Shown: positions 25,900 to 35,147, numbered from the stretch's first letter. The stretch: 64,000 nucleotides of DNA from Amycolatopsis saalfeldensis (GCF_900110575.1 NZ_FOEF01000003.1:62001-126000); one strand, 5' to 3'. Notes: generated from the sequence alone by a model not told the origin. Translations and numbers: made by a program.

Positions 25900-26031
25900 C
25901 CCCGGCCGGTTTTCCCTCCACACCAAGCCGCACGTCCGCGGGCGACGAATCCCCGATGGGTCCCGCGGCCCAGATCCCGCTGCGTGCACCGGCTTCACGC
26001 CCTGACACTGCGGACGCTGGGAAACACGACG

Positions 26032-26562
26032 ATGGAGGACTTGCTCGCGCGGGTGGCCGAGGGGGATGCGGCCGCGTTCGAACGGCTGTACCGGGACTTC
26101 TCCGGGCTGGTGTTCCACACGGTGTTCGCCGTCCTGCAGGATCACGCGCAGACGGAGGAAGTCGCCCAGGAGACGTTCCTGGAACTGTGGTCGACCGCGT
26201 CCCGCTTCAAGAGAACGCAGGGCAACGGTGCGGGCTGGGTCATCATGATCGCGCGGCGGCGCGCGGTCGACCGGGTCCGGGCGGCTCAGGCCGCGCGCGA
26301 GCGCGACAACCTCATCGCACACCAGGCACCGATCCCGACCGAGCCGGACCCGATCGAGTACGTGCTCGGCGATGCCGAAACCCGCCAGATCCAGGCAGCG
26401 CTCGCCGCGCTTCCCGCGGAACAAAGGGAACTGCTGGTCCAGGCGTACATCCGCGGCGTCCCGTACCGCGAAATCGCCGCGGCCATGGGGATCCCGGTCA
26501 ACACGGTCAAGTCCCGCGTCCGGCTGGCCCTCGCCCGGCTCCGGGCACTGGTGCCGCCGTGA
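26032..26562 (+). CDS. ECF-family RNA polymerase sigma factor (SigK-like)
   Basis: A 176-residue ECF sigma factor. Sigma-2 is at residues ~5-75 (AFERLYRDFSGLVFHTVFAV, then QTEEVAQETFLELW) and sigma-4 at ~120-172 (LAALPAEQRELLVQAYIRGV, then YREIAAAMGIPVNTVKSRVR). I place the start at the ATG at 26032; an upstream in-frame start at 25984 adds residues not typical of the family. SigK-type factors are usually followed by a membrane anti-sigma gene. Here the next gene is convergent and no anti-sigma gene is visible, so control must come from elsewhere. Confidence 0.9.
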   Translation: MEDLLARVAEGDAAAFERLYRDFSGLVFHTVFAVLQDHAQTEEVAQETFLELWSTASRFKRTQGNGAGWVIMIARRRAVDRVRAAQAARERDNLIAHQAPIPTEPDPIEYVLGDAETRQIQAALAALPAEQRELLVQAYIRGVPYREIAAAMGIPVNTVKSRVRLALARLRALVPP

Positions 26563-26572
26563 AACGTCCTGC

Positions 26573-26905
26573 TCAGCGGAGGATCCCGGCGACGTTCGCC
26601 CGCTGGGCACCCAGGCGCACGTACAGGCCCGCCCACGCTCGGTCCACATCGGACGGTGCGGCGCCGTCGCAGTACCGCTTGCGCCCGTTGGCGGTGTAGT
26701 ACCGGAGCAGCGGCAGGGTTTCGTCGGTACGGACCTGCGAAGGGTCGGTGTACCGGGCCCCCGGCGCCGTGGTCTGGTGTTTCATGCAGCCGACCGCTTG
26801 GCTGGCCTCGTTGTCGAACACCGGGCCGGGATCCGGCGGGGCGGCCGAGCACCCGGCCGCCAGTAAGCAGACAGCCGCCAGGACAGGTAATGCACGCATG
26901 GTCAT
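26573..26905 (-). CDS. Small lipoprotein, last gene of the DUF4331-NicO operon
   Basis: A 110-residue lipoprotein with lipobox LAAGCS (Cys at about residue 19). The mature part has two further cysteines (AVGCMKHQTT and RKRYCDG) that could form a disulphide or bind metal. The ATG overlaps the NicO stop by four bases (ATGA), implying a shared function with the transporter, perhaps extracytoplasmic metal handling. No family recognised. Confidence 0.72.
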   Translation of the reverse strand: MTMRALPVLAAVCLLAAGCSAAPPDPGPVFDNEASQAVGCMKHQTTAPGARYTDPSQVRTDETLPLLRYYTANGRKRYCDGAAPSDVDRAWAGLYVRLGAQRANVAGILR

Positions 26906-28410
26906 CCGCTTCCCGTCGCGGCGCGGACGGCCAGCCCGAGGCCGACCACCAGCACCAGTGTCGCGGTGAGTACCGGCATCCAGCCGGAGAGCCGGGCCAG
27001 GCGGGCGCGCAACCGGTCCACGCGGCGCATCGTCTCCAGCCGGTCGCGCAGCCGCACCAGGATCAACCCCACCGCTGTCAGCGTGGCGGCCATGCCGAAG
27101 CCGTAGCCGAACACCAGCAGCACGCCGAACCAGGTCCGCCCGAGCGCGACCGCGCCGAGCAGGACCACGAGCGCCGACGGACTCGGCACCAAGCCACCCG
27201 CGACGCCCATCCCGATGAGGCCACCACGCCCGAACCCGCGACCGCCGCCATGCGGATGACCGTGCCCGTGCCCGTGCCCATGTCCGTGCCCATGACCGTG
27301 GCCGTGGCCGTGGGGTTGCGTTTCGACGACCTCGCCCCCAGGCGTGACGAGGACCCGTTCCGCGGACTCCGCGCGCGCCCGATTACGCAGCGCGGACCAC
27401 AGCAGCCAGGCGCCGATCCCGGTCACGAGCAATCCGCTCGCCACCCCCAGCCAGCTCAGCACGCTCTCGCCGGCCAGCGCACTCGACCCGCTGATGACCA
27501 GCCCCAGCACCAGGACGCCGGCAGTGTGCGTCACCGTGACCGTCGCTCCGACGACGAGCGCGTCCCTCGTGGACCCGCGCTTCCCGGCCAGGTAGGCGGC
27601 GATCAGCGTCTTGCCGTGTCCCGGCAGCGCCGCATGCGAGGCGCCCAGCACCAGCGAGAGCAGGACGGCGAGCACACCCACGGTGAGCGTCAGGTCCTTG
27701 CTGCCGACCAGGTCGGTGAACGTCCTCGTGACCGCGCCGACCACGGCGTCCAGCGGGCCCAGGTGCGGCGCGACGTCGGCGGCGCCACCACCGCCGGCTC
27801 CCGGCTCGACCCGCAGCGTGGCCTCGCGGACGTCGAGCGGGTTGGCCAGCAGGTCGTCGGGATAGGCCCGCAGCTCGTTGCTGACGCTGGTGCTCGGCAG
27901 CCCGGACGCCGGCAGCCGAACCCCGTCGCCGACGGCCGTCATCTCGTGCCAGCCGATGCGGTCGGAGCGGAAGCCGTCACGGATCGTCAGGGTCGCGGCG
28001 CGGTCGAGCCGCGCGGGACCGGACATCGAGCAGGTGAGCCTGCTCGTGGCCAGCCCGGCCTGACCGGGCGGGAACCCCAGCGTGCCGGACCGCAGCGTCC
28101 ACGGCACGGGCCGGCCGTCGACCGTCGCCGGGACGGCCGCCATGAGCGCGGCGCACTCGCTCGCGGCATAGGCGGCGGCCTCGCCGGCACTGACCACGCC
28201 ATCGTGATTCGTGTCGACCAAAGGCTTTTCCTGGACGGTCGGGATCTCCGCGGCGTCCACAACGGACAGCAGATCGAGCGCGCCGGAGTGCAGGGTCAGC
28301 CCGTCGTAGTGGTTGACCGTGAAATTTCCGAGGGGGTGCGCGGACGCCGTCGCCGGGGTGGCCAGCATCAGCCCGAACGCGATCGGGACGAGCGCCAGCA
28401 GCCGTTTCAC
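26902..28410 (-). CDS. NicO-type Ni/Co exporter-like membrane protein with His-Gly loop
   Basis: A 502-residue protein. It has a signal peptide (KRLLALVPIAFGLMLATPAT), an extracytoplasmic domain with an EF-hand-like loop (DTNHDGVVSAGE at about residue 66), and about six transmembrane segments. Family marks include LGASHAALPGHGKTLIAAYL, and between helices there is a run of about ten His-Gly repeats (27250-27312, a 6-base tandem repeat). This is the RcnA/NicO exporter architecture with an added N-terminal domain. The GTG start overlaps the TPR gene stop. It may move Ni2+ or Co2+ or serve metal delivery. Confidence 0.85.
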   Translation of the reverse strand: MKRLLALVPIAFGLMLATPATASAHPLGNFTVNHYDGLTLHSGALDLLSVVDAAEIPTVQEKPLVDTNHDGVVSAGEAAAYAASECAALMAAVPATVDGRPVPWTLRSGTLGFPPGQAGLATSRLTCSMSGPARLDRAATLTIRDGFRSDRIGWHEMTAVGDGVRLPASGLPSTSVSNELRAYPDDLLANPLDVREATLRVEPGAGGGGAADVAPHLGPLDAVVGAVTRTFTDLVGSKDLTLTVGVLAVLLSLVLGASHAALPGHGKTLIAAYLAGKRGSTRDALVVGATVTVTHTAGVLVLGLVISGSSALAGESVLSWLGVASGLLVTGIGAWLLWSALRNRARAESAERVLVTPGGEVVETQPHGHGHGHGHGHGHGHGHGHPHGGGRGFGRGGLIGMGVAGGLVPSPSALVVLLGAVALGRTWFGVLLVFGYGFGMAATLTAVGLILVRLRDRLETMRRVDRLRARLARLSGWMPVLTATLVLVVGLGLAVRAATGSG

Positions 28411-29729
28411 CGGCCCCCCTTGAGCCGGTCCAGCGCCGTGCGGGCGCCGGGCGCGGCCAGCGGCGAGAAGTGCGGGTTCGTCGCCAAGGCCTCGGAAAGT
28501 GCCGTCACGGCCTCGGCGTGACGGCCCAGCGCGGCGAGGACCGTTCCCCGGTGGTAGGCGAAGGTCGCGTTGCGCCAGCCCAGCGCGCCGGCACGGTCGA
28601 GGTAGGTGAGCGCTTCCGGGTCGCGGCCGTTGAGGTGCAGGGCCCAGCCCAGCGCGTCGGCGGCGAGGACGTTCTGGCGGCGGCCCCACTCCGCCTGCGC
28701 GTGGCTCAGCGCGCCGGCACGATCGCCGCGGTCGGCCGCGATCGACGAAGCGGTCAGGTCGTCGGTGACCCCGGCGGCCGCGAAGAGCCGCTGCTGCCCG
28801 TCCAGCACGGCGAATTGCTGGTTCGCCTCGGCCTGGCGACCGGCCGAGAGCAGCAACTCGGCGTACTCCTGCAGGTACTGCGGCAGCGGCACCCGCGTGA
28901 CGACGTCGCGATAGCCCGCGAGCGCGTCGTCGACCCGGCCGGTCGCCGCCGCGACCTTGGCCCGGCCCTCGAGCAGGGCGACGTTCTGCGGATCCGCCGC
29001 GAGGCCTTGCTCGTACTCGGCGGAGGCCTCGTCGACCTGGCCGGAATTGAAGGCCAGTTCCCCGAGGTAGTACCGGCAGAACGCGATGTCACTCGAGCTG
29101 GTGGAGTCCGCGAGCGCGCGTTGCAGGGCCTGCCGGGCGTCGTCGACGCGGCCGTGGAGTTCGAAGTCGTAGGAGGCTCGGGTGAACGAGGAGACGCCGG
29201 GCTTGTGATCCAGCATCCGCTGGATCGCGTCGGTGGCGGCGTCGGCGTCGCCGAGCTGGGTGAACGCGTCGGCGAGCACGCCGTAGACCTCGGCGGTGTC
29301 GGGCAGCACGGCCGCGGCGCGTTCGCCCCAGGTCTTCGCGCCGGCGAAGTCGTGGCGCGCGTTCGCCAGCGCGCCCATGCCGATCAGGGCCGGGCCGTTG
29401 CCCTGGGGCTGCTGTGCCAGCGACTTCTCCAGCGCGCCCTGGGCTTTCGGGTAGTAGGCGGGGTCCGCGGTGATCCGCGCCTGCTCGACGTAGGCGGAAC
29501 CGAGCTGGGCCCACGTCAGCGGATCCTGCGGCGTCCGGCGGAGCTTGTCCTGCGCGACGCTGATGCTGTGGGCGAGCGTGTCGGGTGGGTGAGCGGCCGG
29601 GACACTCGCGACGGGGGCGACCGCGGGCGCGGAAGCCCCCGCGGACACGCTGACGACGAGCGCCACCGCACCGGCGACCAGGACGACGACCGCCAGGACC
29701 CGGCGCGGGCGGATGGAGCGTTCAGGCAT
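28407..29729 (-). CDS. Membrane-anchored TPR protein
   Basis: A 440-residue protein with an N-terminal membrane anchor (RRVLAVVVLVAGAVALVVSV) after MPERSIRPR. About nine TPR units follow, from residue 75 to the end (for example LTWAQLGSAYVEQARI and AEVYGVLADAFTQLGDADAA). I start it at the ATG at 29729; a longer frame to 29786 adds a Cys-rich stretch with no family support. It sits between the DUF4331 gene and the NicO gene, a recurring arrangement in which the TPR protein probably scaffolds a complex (inference). Confidence 0.85.
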   Translation of the reverse strand: MPERSIRPRRVLAVVVLVAGAVALVVSVSAGASAPAVAPVASVPAAHPPDTLAHSISVAQDKLRRTPQDPLTWAQLGSAYVEQARITADPAYYPKAQGALEKSLAQQPQGNGPALIGMGALANARHDFAGAKTWGERAAAVLPDTAEVYGVLADAFTQLGDADAATDAIQRMLDHKPGVSSFTRASYDFELHGRVDDARQALQRALADSTSSSDIAFCRYYLGELAFNSGQVDEASAEYEQGLAADPQNVALLEGRAKVAAATGRVDDALAGYRDVVTRVPLPQYLQEYAELLLSAGRQAEANQQFAVLDGQQRLFAAAGVTDDLTASSIAADRGDRAGALSHAQAEWGRRQNVLAADALGWALHLNGRDPEALTYLDRAGALGWRNATFAYHRGTVLAALGRHAEAVTALSEALATNPHFSPLAAPGARTALDRLKGGR

Positions 29730-29807
29730 GGAGCAGCACCTCACGGCCGGGTGCCGGCAGCGGGTGTCCTCGGACGTGGGGGACACCCGCCACCGGCACC
29801 GGTGGAC

Positions 29808-31430
29808 TCATTCAGCCGCGGCCCGGGGGCGGCGGCGCAGCAGCCACGCGCCGGAGCCCAGCAGCACGGCGGCGGTCAGGCCGCCGAGCGCCGGCTTGAC
29901 CGGGAGCGTTCCGCCGGCGCTCGGGCCGGCCCCGGTCCCGGCCCCACCGGCCGCGGCCCCGCCACCGGTGGCACCGCCGCCGGCCGAGCCCGCGTTCACC
30001 GCGGAGTTGTGCGGCAGCGCGACGTACGGGAAGGCGCTCCCGAACGGCACGTCGTTGGCGTTCACCTTGTCTCCCGCGGCGAGCGCGGGAACGATGACGC
30101 CGGTCTGCGCGGCGCCTTCGAGCGCCTGTACTTCGATGTCCACCACGTCGTCGGTGAGCCTGCGCCCGTTCGGGAACCCTTGCAGGTCACCGGCCAGCAC
30201 GCCGAGGCGGTTCGGGTTCGCCGCGACCGGGACCGCGGTGTTCAGGCGCAGCATCTCCGACGGGGTGAACCGTTTCGCGTTGACGTCGGCGTTGTTCAGC
30301 TGCGAGTTCAGGTCGGCCTTGATCGGGCCGCCCGCCTTCGTGGTGATGCCGGTCAGGAAGATCTCGGCCAGGTCGTTGCGCGGGGTCGCCGGGGCGGGCA
30401 GGCCGTAGATGCTCTGGATCAGCCGGGGTACCTCGGGCGAGGTGACGCGGTTGACCAGGTCCGGGATGGTGTGGTCCTGGTCGGGGGTGAGGGAGTTGAA
30501 CCTGTCCTTCAGCCCGGCCGGCACGACGACCTCGTTGACCAGCGGATTGCCCAGCCTTGAGACCTGCACGTACGGGCCGAGCTGGTTCTGCCGGCCCGGG
30601 GTCTTGATCGTCAGCGACTGCCGCTCGGTGTCGCTCCACACGCCGATGACCGGATTGCGGGTCGCATCGCGGTTCAACGCCAGCGCGGACTTCGGCACCT
30701 GCAAGGCGATCGTGTTGACGTTGTAGCCGCGCAGCGTGTCCTGCCCGACCTCCGACAGGTTCCCGCCGTAGAGGAGGTCGAACACCCGCAGGTCGAGGAA
30801 GAACGGGTCGTCGGCCTGGCCGGCGAAGGTCTTGCCGCCGCCGGGGAGGTTCGTGATCGCCTGGTCTCGCAGCGCGCCGTAGTTCGGCATCGAGGCGGCG
30901 CCGGTGTTCGACGGCGCGGCGTTGGCCGAGCGCACCAGGTTCTCGGACCGGCCGTACCTGTCGATCACGTCGAGGCTGTAGGTCTGGCGGAACAGCAGGT
31001 TCTCGTCGGTGAGCGAGGTGACCGGGCCGTTGTCGTAGAGGAACGTCGACTTCCCTCGGCGGTCGTCGGTCTTGAACGTCCAGCGGTAGGTCAGGTCCGG
31101 TTTCCCGTCGCCGTCGCTGTCGATCTTGATGTCGTAGTGGGCGTCGGTCGCCCAGGGATAGAAGTTCGGGCCGCCGTTGGGCTCCTCGAACGGGTACCAG
31201 TTCGCGACCAGCGTGACCGTGTCCGGCTTGTCGGGGCTGACGAACGCGTACACGTCGGTGTTGTCCACCGGCGGGTCGGCCGCGATCAACGGCGCTTCGC
31301 GGTGGCTCGACGCGGCCGCGGGGCCGGTTGTTCCCAGGCCGGCGAGCGCGCTGGCGAGCAGGACGCTCCCCACGGCGAAGAGCGAGAGTCCGACGCGACG
31401 GGACCGCCGCGACGGGAGCAGTGCGGACAT
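29808..31430 (-). CDS. DUF4331 secreted/anchored protein
   Basis: A 540-residue DUF4331 protein. The signal peptide ends near AAAS, then SSHREAPLIAADPPVDNTDV starts the domain exactly as in the family. DGDGKPDLTYRW is a likely calcium loop. The C terminus has a Gly/Ala linker, LPVKPALGG, a hydrophobic stretch and an RRRPR tail, so it stays membrane-attached; the shape recalls a degenerate cell-wall sorting signal. It is the first gene of the DUF4331-TPR-NicO-lipoprotein operon. Function of the family is unknown. Confidence 0.9.
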   Translation of the reverse strand: MSALLPSRRSRRVGLSLFAVGSVLLASALAGLGTTGPAAASSHREAPLIAADPPVDNTDVYAFVSPDKPDTVTLVANWYPFEEPNGGPNFYPWATDAHYDIKIDSDGDGKPDLTYRWTFKTDDRRGKSTFLYDNGPVTSLTDENLLFRQTYSLDVIDRYGRSENLVRSANAAPSNTGAASMPNYGALRDQAITNLPGGGKTFAGQADDPFFLDLRVFDLLYGGNLSEVGQDTLRGYNVNTIALQVPKSALALNRDATRNPVIGVWSDTERQSLTIKTPGRQNQLGPYVQVSRLGNPLVNEVVVPAGLKDRFNSLTPDQDHTIPDLVNRVTSPEVPRLIQSIYGLPAPATPRNDLAEIFLTGITTKAGGPIKADLNSQLNNADVNAKRFTPSEMLRLNTAVPVAANPNRLGVLAGDLQGFPNGRRLTDDVVDIEVQALEGAAQTGVIVPALAAGDKVNANDVPFGSAFPYVALPHNSAVNAGSAGGGATGGGAAAGGAGTGAGPSAGGTLPVKPALGGLTAAVLLGSGAWLLRRRPRAAAE

Positions 31431-31712
31431 GCTGCAGACCTTTCGCCGACACCACCGTCACCGGCGGCGTTGAAGGCCCTTCCCGCTGATGCGCGGGAAC
31501 AGCCACTGGGCCCGCAAGGCGGGCAAGCACGATTGCATTCGGAGCCGACCACGGCCCGGTTCACCCCCGAACCGGTGAATGCTTTGCCCGGTTTTTAACT
31601 GCGTATCTGCGTAGCTGAACATGCTTTAATGGGCTATTGCTCTTGGCCTGCTCATCTGTCTAGTGTCGCAGTCATTCTCCGCTCGCCTGGGCCTTACGGA
31701 ATCGAGGCGGCC
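31431..31712. promoter_or_regulatory. Divergent control region of DUF4331 and NiCoT genes
   Basis: This 282-base gap separates the DUF4331 operon from the NiCoT gene. CTGCGTA is directly repeated at 31599-31605 and 31607-31613 within an AT-richer stretch (TTTTTAACTGCG, then CTGAACATGCTTTAATG). Such a spot could bind a metal regulator. No riboswitch or terminator could be seen. Confidence 0.35.
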
Positions 31713-32921
31713 ATGAGCACGATCCCGAACACCGTTGCCCGGCAACGGCTTTCCCGCCGGGAACGGACTTCCGTCGCCGGCATGGCCGCCGTCGTCCTGC
31801 TGCTGAACCTGCTCGGCTGGGGGCTGCTCGGGCTCGTCGTCGCGCCCCGGCACTACACGCTCGGCGCGACCGGCTTCTTCGGGACCGGCCTCGGAGTCAC
31901 CGCGTTCACCCTCGGCATGCGGCACGCCTTCGACGCCGACCACATCGCGGCCATCGACAACACCACGCGCAAGCTGATCGCCGAAGGAAAACGTCCGCTG
32001 TCGGTCGGGTTCTGGTTCTCCCTCGGTCATTCCACCGTGGTTTTCCTGCTGTGCCTGCTGTTGTCGCTCGGCATCCGCGCGCTCGCCGGGCAGGTGACCG
32101 ACGGCGGCTCGGCCCTGCACCGCACAACCGGCCTGATCGGCACTTCGGTCTCCGGCGTCTTCCTGTACCTGATCGCGATCCTGAACCTCGTCGTCCTGAA
32201 AGGAATCCTGAAGGCACTCAACGGAATGCGCGAGGGCAAGCTCGACGAGACGGCACTGGAACAGCAATTGGACAAGCGCGGCCTGCTCAACCGGGTCCTG
32301 GGCGGAGCGACCAAGGCGATCCGCGAGCCGTGGCACATCTACCCGGTCGGTGTCCTGTTCGGACTCGGCTTCGACACCGCGACCGAGGTCGGCCTGCTCG
32401 TCCTCGCCGCCGGTGCCGCGGCGTTCGCCCTGCCCTGGTACGCCATCCTGGTGCTGCCGATCCTCTTCGCCGCCGGCATGACCCTGTTCGACGCCGCCGA
32501 CGGGTTCTTCATGAACTTCGCGTACGCCTGGGCGTTCGCGAAACCGGCCAGGAAGATCTTCTACAACCTCACCATCACCGCGCTGTCCGTCGCCATCGCG
32601 CTGATCGTCGGCACCATCGAACTGGTCGCCCTGCTCGTCGACGAAGCCGGCATCACCAGCGGGCCGCTGGCAGCGATCGCCGGCCTCAGCCTGGACCACG
32701 TCGGCTTCGTCATCGCCGGGCTCTTCGTCGCCACCTGGCTCGGCGCGCTGGCCGTATGGCACTTCGGCCACATCGAGGCGAAGTGGACCACGCCCAAGCC
32801 GGCGAGACCGGGTGACCAAGCCGAATCCGCGTCAGGTCTTCCGCGAACTCCCCGCCAAAGGTGCGGTAATGGCGAGGACGAACCGGACGTCGGCCTTGCG
32901 CAGCAACACCCAGCCGTCTGA
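31713..32921 (+). CDS. HoxN/NixA-family nickel/cobalt permease (NiCoT)
   Basis: A 402-residue eight-helix permease. It has the NiCoT signature RHAFDADHIAAIDN (HX4DH) in helix II at about residue 70, then GFWFSLGHSTVVF and LGFDTATEVGLL. These histidines and aspartates form the Ni2+ path. The ATG at 31713 gives a normal N terminus; the frame is open further upstream. The last 30 codons (after KWTTPKPARPG) overlap the small convergent gene at 32832 and look unlike the family, so the tail may be a recent read-through. Confidence 0.92.
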   Translation: MSTIPNTVARQRLSRRERTSVAGMAAVVLLLNLLGWGLLGLVVAPRHYTLGATGFFGTGLGVTAFTLGMRHAFDADHIAAIDNTTRKLIAEGKRPLSVGFWFSLGHSTVVFLLCLLLSLGIRALAGQVTDGGSALHRTTGLIGTSVSGVFLYLIAILNLVVLKGILKALNGMREGKLDETALEQQLDKRGLLNRVLGGATKAIREPWHIYPVGVLFGLGFDTATEVGLLVLAAGAAAFALPWYAILVLPILFAAGMTLFDAADGFFMNFAYAWAFAKPARKIFYNLTITALSVAIALIVGTIELVALLVDEAGITSGPLAAIAGLSLDHVGFVIAGLFVATWLGALAVWHFGHIEAKWTTPKPARPGDQAESASGLPRTPRQRCGNGEDEPDVGLAQQHPAV

Positions 32922-33086
32922 AGCGCTCTCGATGTCGAACCCCGCCGCCAGGTGGTCATCGAGCGCCCGAGACAGGACGGTACCCGGATCGACGTGCACC
33001 ACAGGGCAGCACAGGCGGGCTTCCAGGTCGTCGGGGGATTCGGCCACCTCGTCGAACGGTCCGCGAACGCCCGCCCGGTCAGGCAT
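32832..33086 (-). CDS. Small protein coupled to sortase gene (unknown)
   Basis: An 84-residue acidic protein (FDEVAESPDDLEARLCCPVV, then VLSRALDDHLAAGFDIESAS) with no signal peptide. Its ATG overlaps the sortase stop by eight bases and its 3' end overlaps the NiCoT gene tail-to-tail by 90 bases. Codon composition looks coding. I do not recognise it; it may instead be chance. Confidence 0.4.
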   Translation of the reverse strand: MPDRAGVRGPFDEVAESPDDLEARLCCPVVHVDPGTVLSRALDDHLAAGFDIESASDGWVLLRKADVRFVLAITAPLAGSSRKT

Positions 33087-33753
33087 TGGTGAGCAGGTGC
33101 GCGAACACGACGGTGTTGTCGCGGTATTGCCGGGTGCTGTGGTCGAAACTGCCGCCGCAGGTGATCAGCCGCAGGGATGGCTGTGGGGTGTAGCCGTAGA
33201 CGGTCTGCTGCGGGAAGGCGGATTTCGGGTAGGACTGCACCGTGTCGATCTCGAAGGTGGCGGCCGTGTGGTCGGCGCGGGAGACCCGGACTCGCTGGCC
33301 GGGTTTCAGGCCGCCGAGGTCGAAGAACACCGAAGGCCCGTTACGGGCGGAGTCGATGTGGCCGAGGATCACCGACGGCCCCGGCTCACCGGGGGCGGGC
33401 GAGCCGCGGAACCAGGCCGGCTGGTCGTACAACGGCCCCTCCTGGGGCACTCCGACGGTGCCGTCCGGGTTGAGGCCGACCTGGTTGACCACCGAGGACA
33501 CCCCGATCGCCGGGATGTCGATGGAGACCGGCGGGGACGCGGACAGGCCGGCCGGGGCCACCGGGGCCACCGGGGGCGCGGCTGTGGGGGCCGCCGGGTT
33601 CGGGGCGGCCATGGCCGGTGACGGTTCGGGGGCGCTGTGCTGGTCGCCGAGCGCGTACCCGATGGCGGACACCCCCGCCAGGCCGAGGACCGCGGCGGCC
33701 ACGACCACCGCCAGTCTCCGGCCGCGGGGGCTTTTGCTGATCGTCTCTGACAT
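33079..33753 (-). CDS. Class F sortase
   Basis: A 224-residue transpeptidase with an N-terminal membrane anchor (RLAVVVAAAVLGLAGVSAIG) and a Pro/Ala-rich stem. The catalytic domain (~75-220) carries His in LGHIDSA, Cys in LITCGG and the late Arg in HSTRQYRDN. Class F enzymes are the actinobacterial type with LPxTG-like substrates. The neighbouring anchored protein at 33837 ends in a sorting-signal-like tail and is the natural candidate substrate. Confidence 0.93.
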   Translation of the reverse strand: MSETISKSPRGRRLAVVVAAAVLGLAGVSAIGYALGDQHSAPEPSPAMAAPNPAAPTAAPPVAPVAPAGLSASPPVSIDIPAIGVSSVVNQVGLNPDGTVGVPQEGPLYDQPAWFRGSPAPGEPGPSVILGHIDSARNGPSVFFDLGGLKPGQRVRVSRADHTAATFEIDTVQSYPKSAFPQQTVYGYTPQPSLRLITCGGSFDHSTRQYRDNTVVFAHLLTNA

Positions 33754-33836
33754 GGGAACACTCGTTCCGGGCGTAGGGCGGCCCCGCGAGCCAGCCGTTG
33801 ACCTGACTCGCGGGACCAGGAGTCCTCAGGCGCGAC

Positions 33837-34670
33837 TCAGCGGGTTTCGGTGTCACTTCGGGTGTCACTGCCGGCGTTGACAGCGGAACGCCGCCGGATC
33901 GCCACGAACCCCACCGCACCCGCGATCAGCACCGCCGCCGCGCCACCGGCGAGCAGTCCGGTGTGCTGCATCCCGGCCGTGCTGCCGCCGCCGGTGGCCA
34001 CGCTGCCGGCGGGCATCTGCTTCATGTGGCCCGGCAGGTCGACCACGATCGTCGCGATCCCGATGGTGATGCCGCCCTTCAACGCGTCGGTCTTGAACGC
34101 GCCGTTCAACGCCTTCGCGGCGCCGTCGGACAGCTTGACCGTGGTGCCGGTCAAGGTCGCGGTGCCGGCCGCCGCGTCGGTGGTGATCGGCTTGAGCGTC
34201 GAGCCGTCCAGGTCGAACAGCACCGTGCTCGGCGCGACGACCTGCCCGCCCGCCTGCACCCGGCCGCTCAGCGTGGCCGGCTTGCCCGGGTCGACGACGA
34301 AGTTGTCCAGCTGCACCACCGTGTCACCCTTGGTGAGCTTCAACCCGCTGCCCTGGTGCTCGATGCTGCCCTGGACGTACGGGTCCACTTCGCCTGGCTT
34401 GTAGACGGTCACATTGCCGCCGGTGATCGGGAACGACGCCACCCCGCCCTTGACGCTCGCGGTGCCCGAAGGCGACGGCGCGACCCCCAGCGATTGCAAC
34501 GCGCTCACGAACCCGGCGTCCAGCGCCACCGAGGTGGACTCCCCGGTCAGGCTCGGAATCGTCGCCACCGGCGTCGCCGCGGAGGCCGTCGCCATGCCAC
34601 TGCCGAGCCCGGTCAGGGTCAGGATCGCGGCGCCGGCGATCAGCGCGGCCCCTCGTCGTGTCAGCTTCAT
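33837..34670 (-). CDS. Secreted, C-terminally anchored protein; candidate sortase substrate
   Basis: A 277-residue protein with a signal peptide (RRGAALIAGAAILTLTGLGS). The beta-rich domain contains repeats of the type GGVASFPITGGNVTVYKPGE and KLSDGAAKALNGAFKTDALK. The tail is MQHTG, then a hydrophobic helix, then AIRRRS. The order TG-hydrophobic-arginine is that of a sorting signal in which LPxTG is degenerate (MQHTG), so it may be a sortase target or simply membrane-anchored. GTCAAGGAG precedes the ATG. The sortase follows 83 bases downstream. Confidence 0.78.
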   Translation of the reverse strand: MKLTRRGAALIAGAAILTLTGLGSGMATASAATPVATIPSLTGESTSVALDAGFVSALQSLGVAPSPSGTASVKGGVASFPITGGNVTVYKPGEVDPYVQGSIEHQGSGLKLTKGDTVVQLDNFVVDPGKPATLSGRVQAGGQVVAPSTVLFDLDGSTLKPITTDAAAGTATLTGTTVKLSDGAAKALNGAFKTDALKGGITIGIATIVVDLPGHMKQMPAGSVATGGGSTAGMQHTGLLAGGAAAVLIAGAVGFVAIRRRSAVNAGSDTRSDTETR

Positions 34671-35147
34671 TCTCAGCTCCTTGACTCACGTGACCCGGCG
34701 TGGTCCTGGCCGAGATGTCAACGGGTATTCGTCACCAAAACCGATTCGGCTCGGTGTTCAGCGCCGCGTTCGTCGTACACGTGGCTGTCAAGTTCCGAAA
34801 ATGCCGCGGAACCCGGGGCGGAACGTCAGCCCAAGGTCTTGTCCGACCTCACCCGACACCAGCCGGCGCACCATGGTGCCGTTCATGACTGTCTACAATG
34901 GTCGGTGATGGGTCCAAGCTGCCGCGTTGCCGTCTGCGGTACCGGTGCGAGCTCGGAAAACGGGAGCGGCGGAACGCTGAGTGGGCTCGCCGCACCGCAA
35001 AATGGACACCCTACGTAGTTTTCACAGTCACTTACAGTGTCGCCTGAATGTGACGAGAACTGGCGGAGCGAGAAACGACGCGTCCTGCATAATGGCGCCT
35101 AAGCGAGCGCTTAGCCGTCAGCCGCGAGAGGACAGGAGACCAGTGTT
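34671..35147. other. Intergenic region without visible gene
   Basis: These 477 bases separate the anchored protein (minus strand) from the SDR (plus strand). Apart from the TAAGCG operator at 35099-35114 and two divergent promoter regions I see nothing: frames here are short and have atypical codon use. The composition is less GC-rich near 34700-34760 and 35000-35100. Confidence 0.5.
35099..35114. promoter_or_regulatory. Palindromic operator, TAAGCG type, site 1
   Basis: CTAAGCGAGCGCTTAG has perfect seven-base arms around AG, 33 bases upstream of the SDR operon. The same arms (TAAGCG/CGCTTA) recur at 59035-59048, upstream of the FabG operon. This form is typical of TetR-family repressors of fatty-acid or acyl-CoA genes. 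The regulator gene is not identified in the window. Confidence 0.78.
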
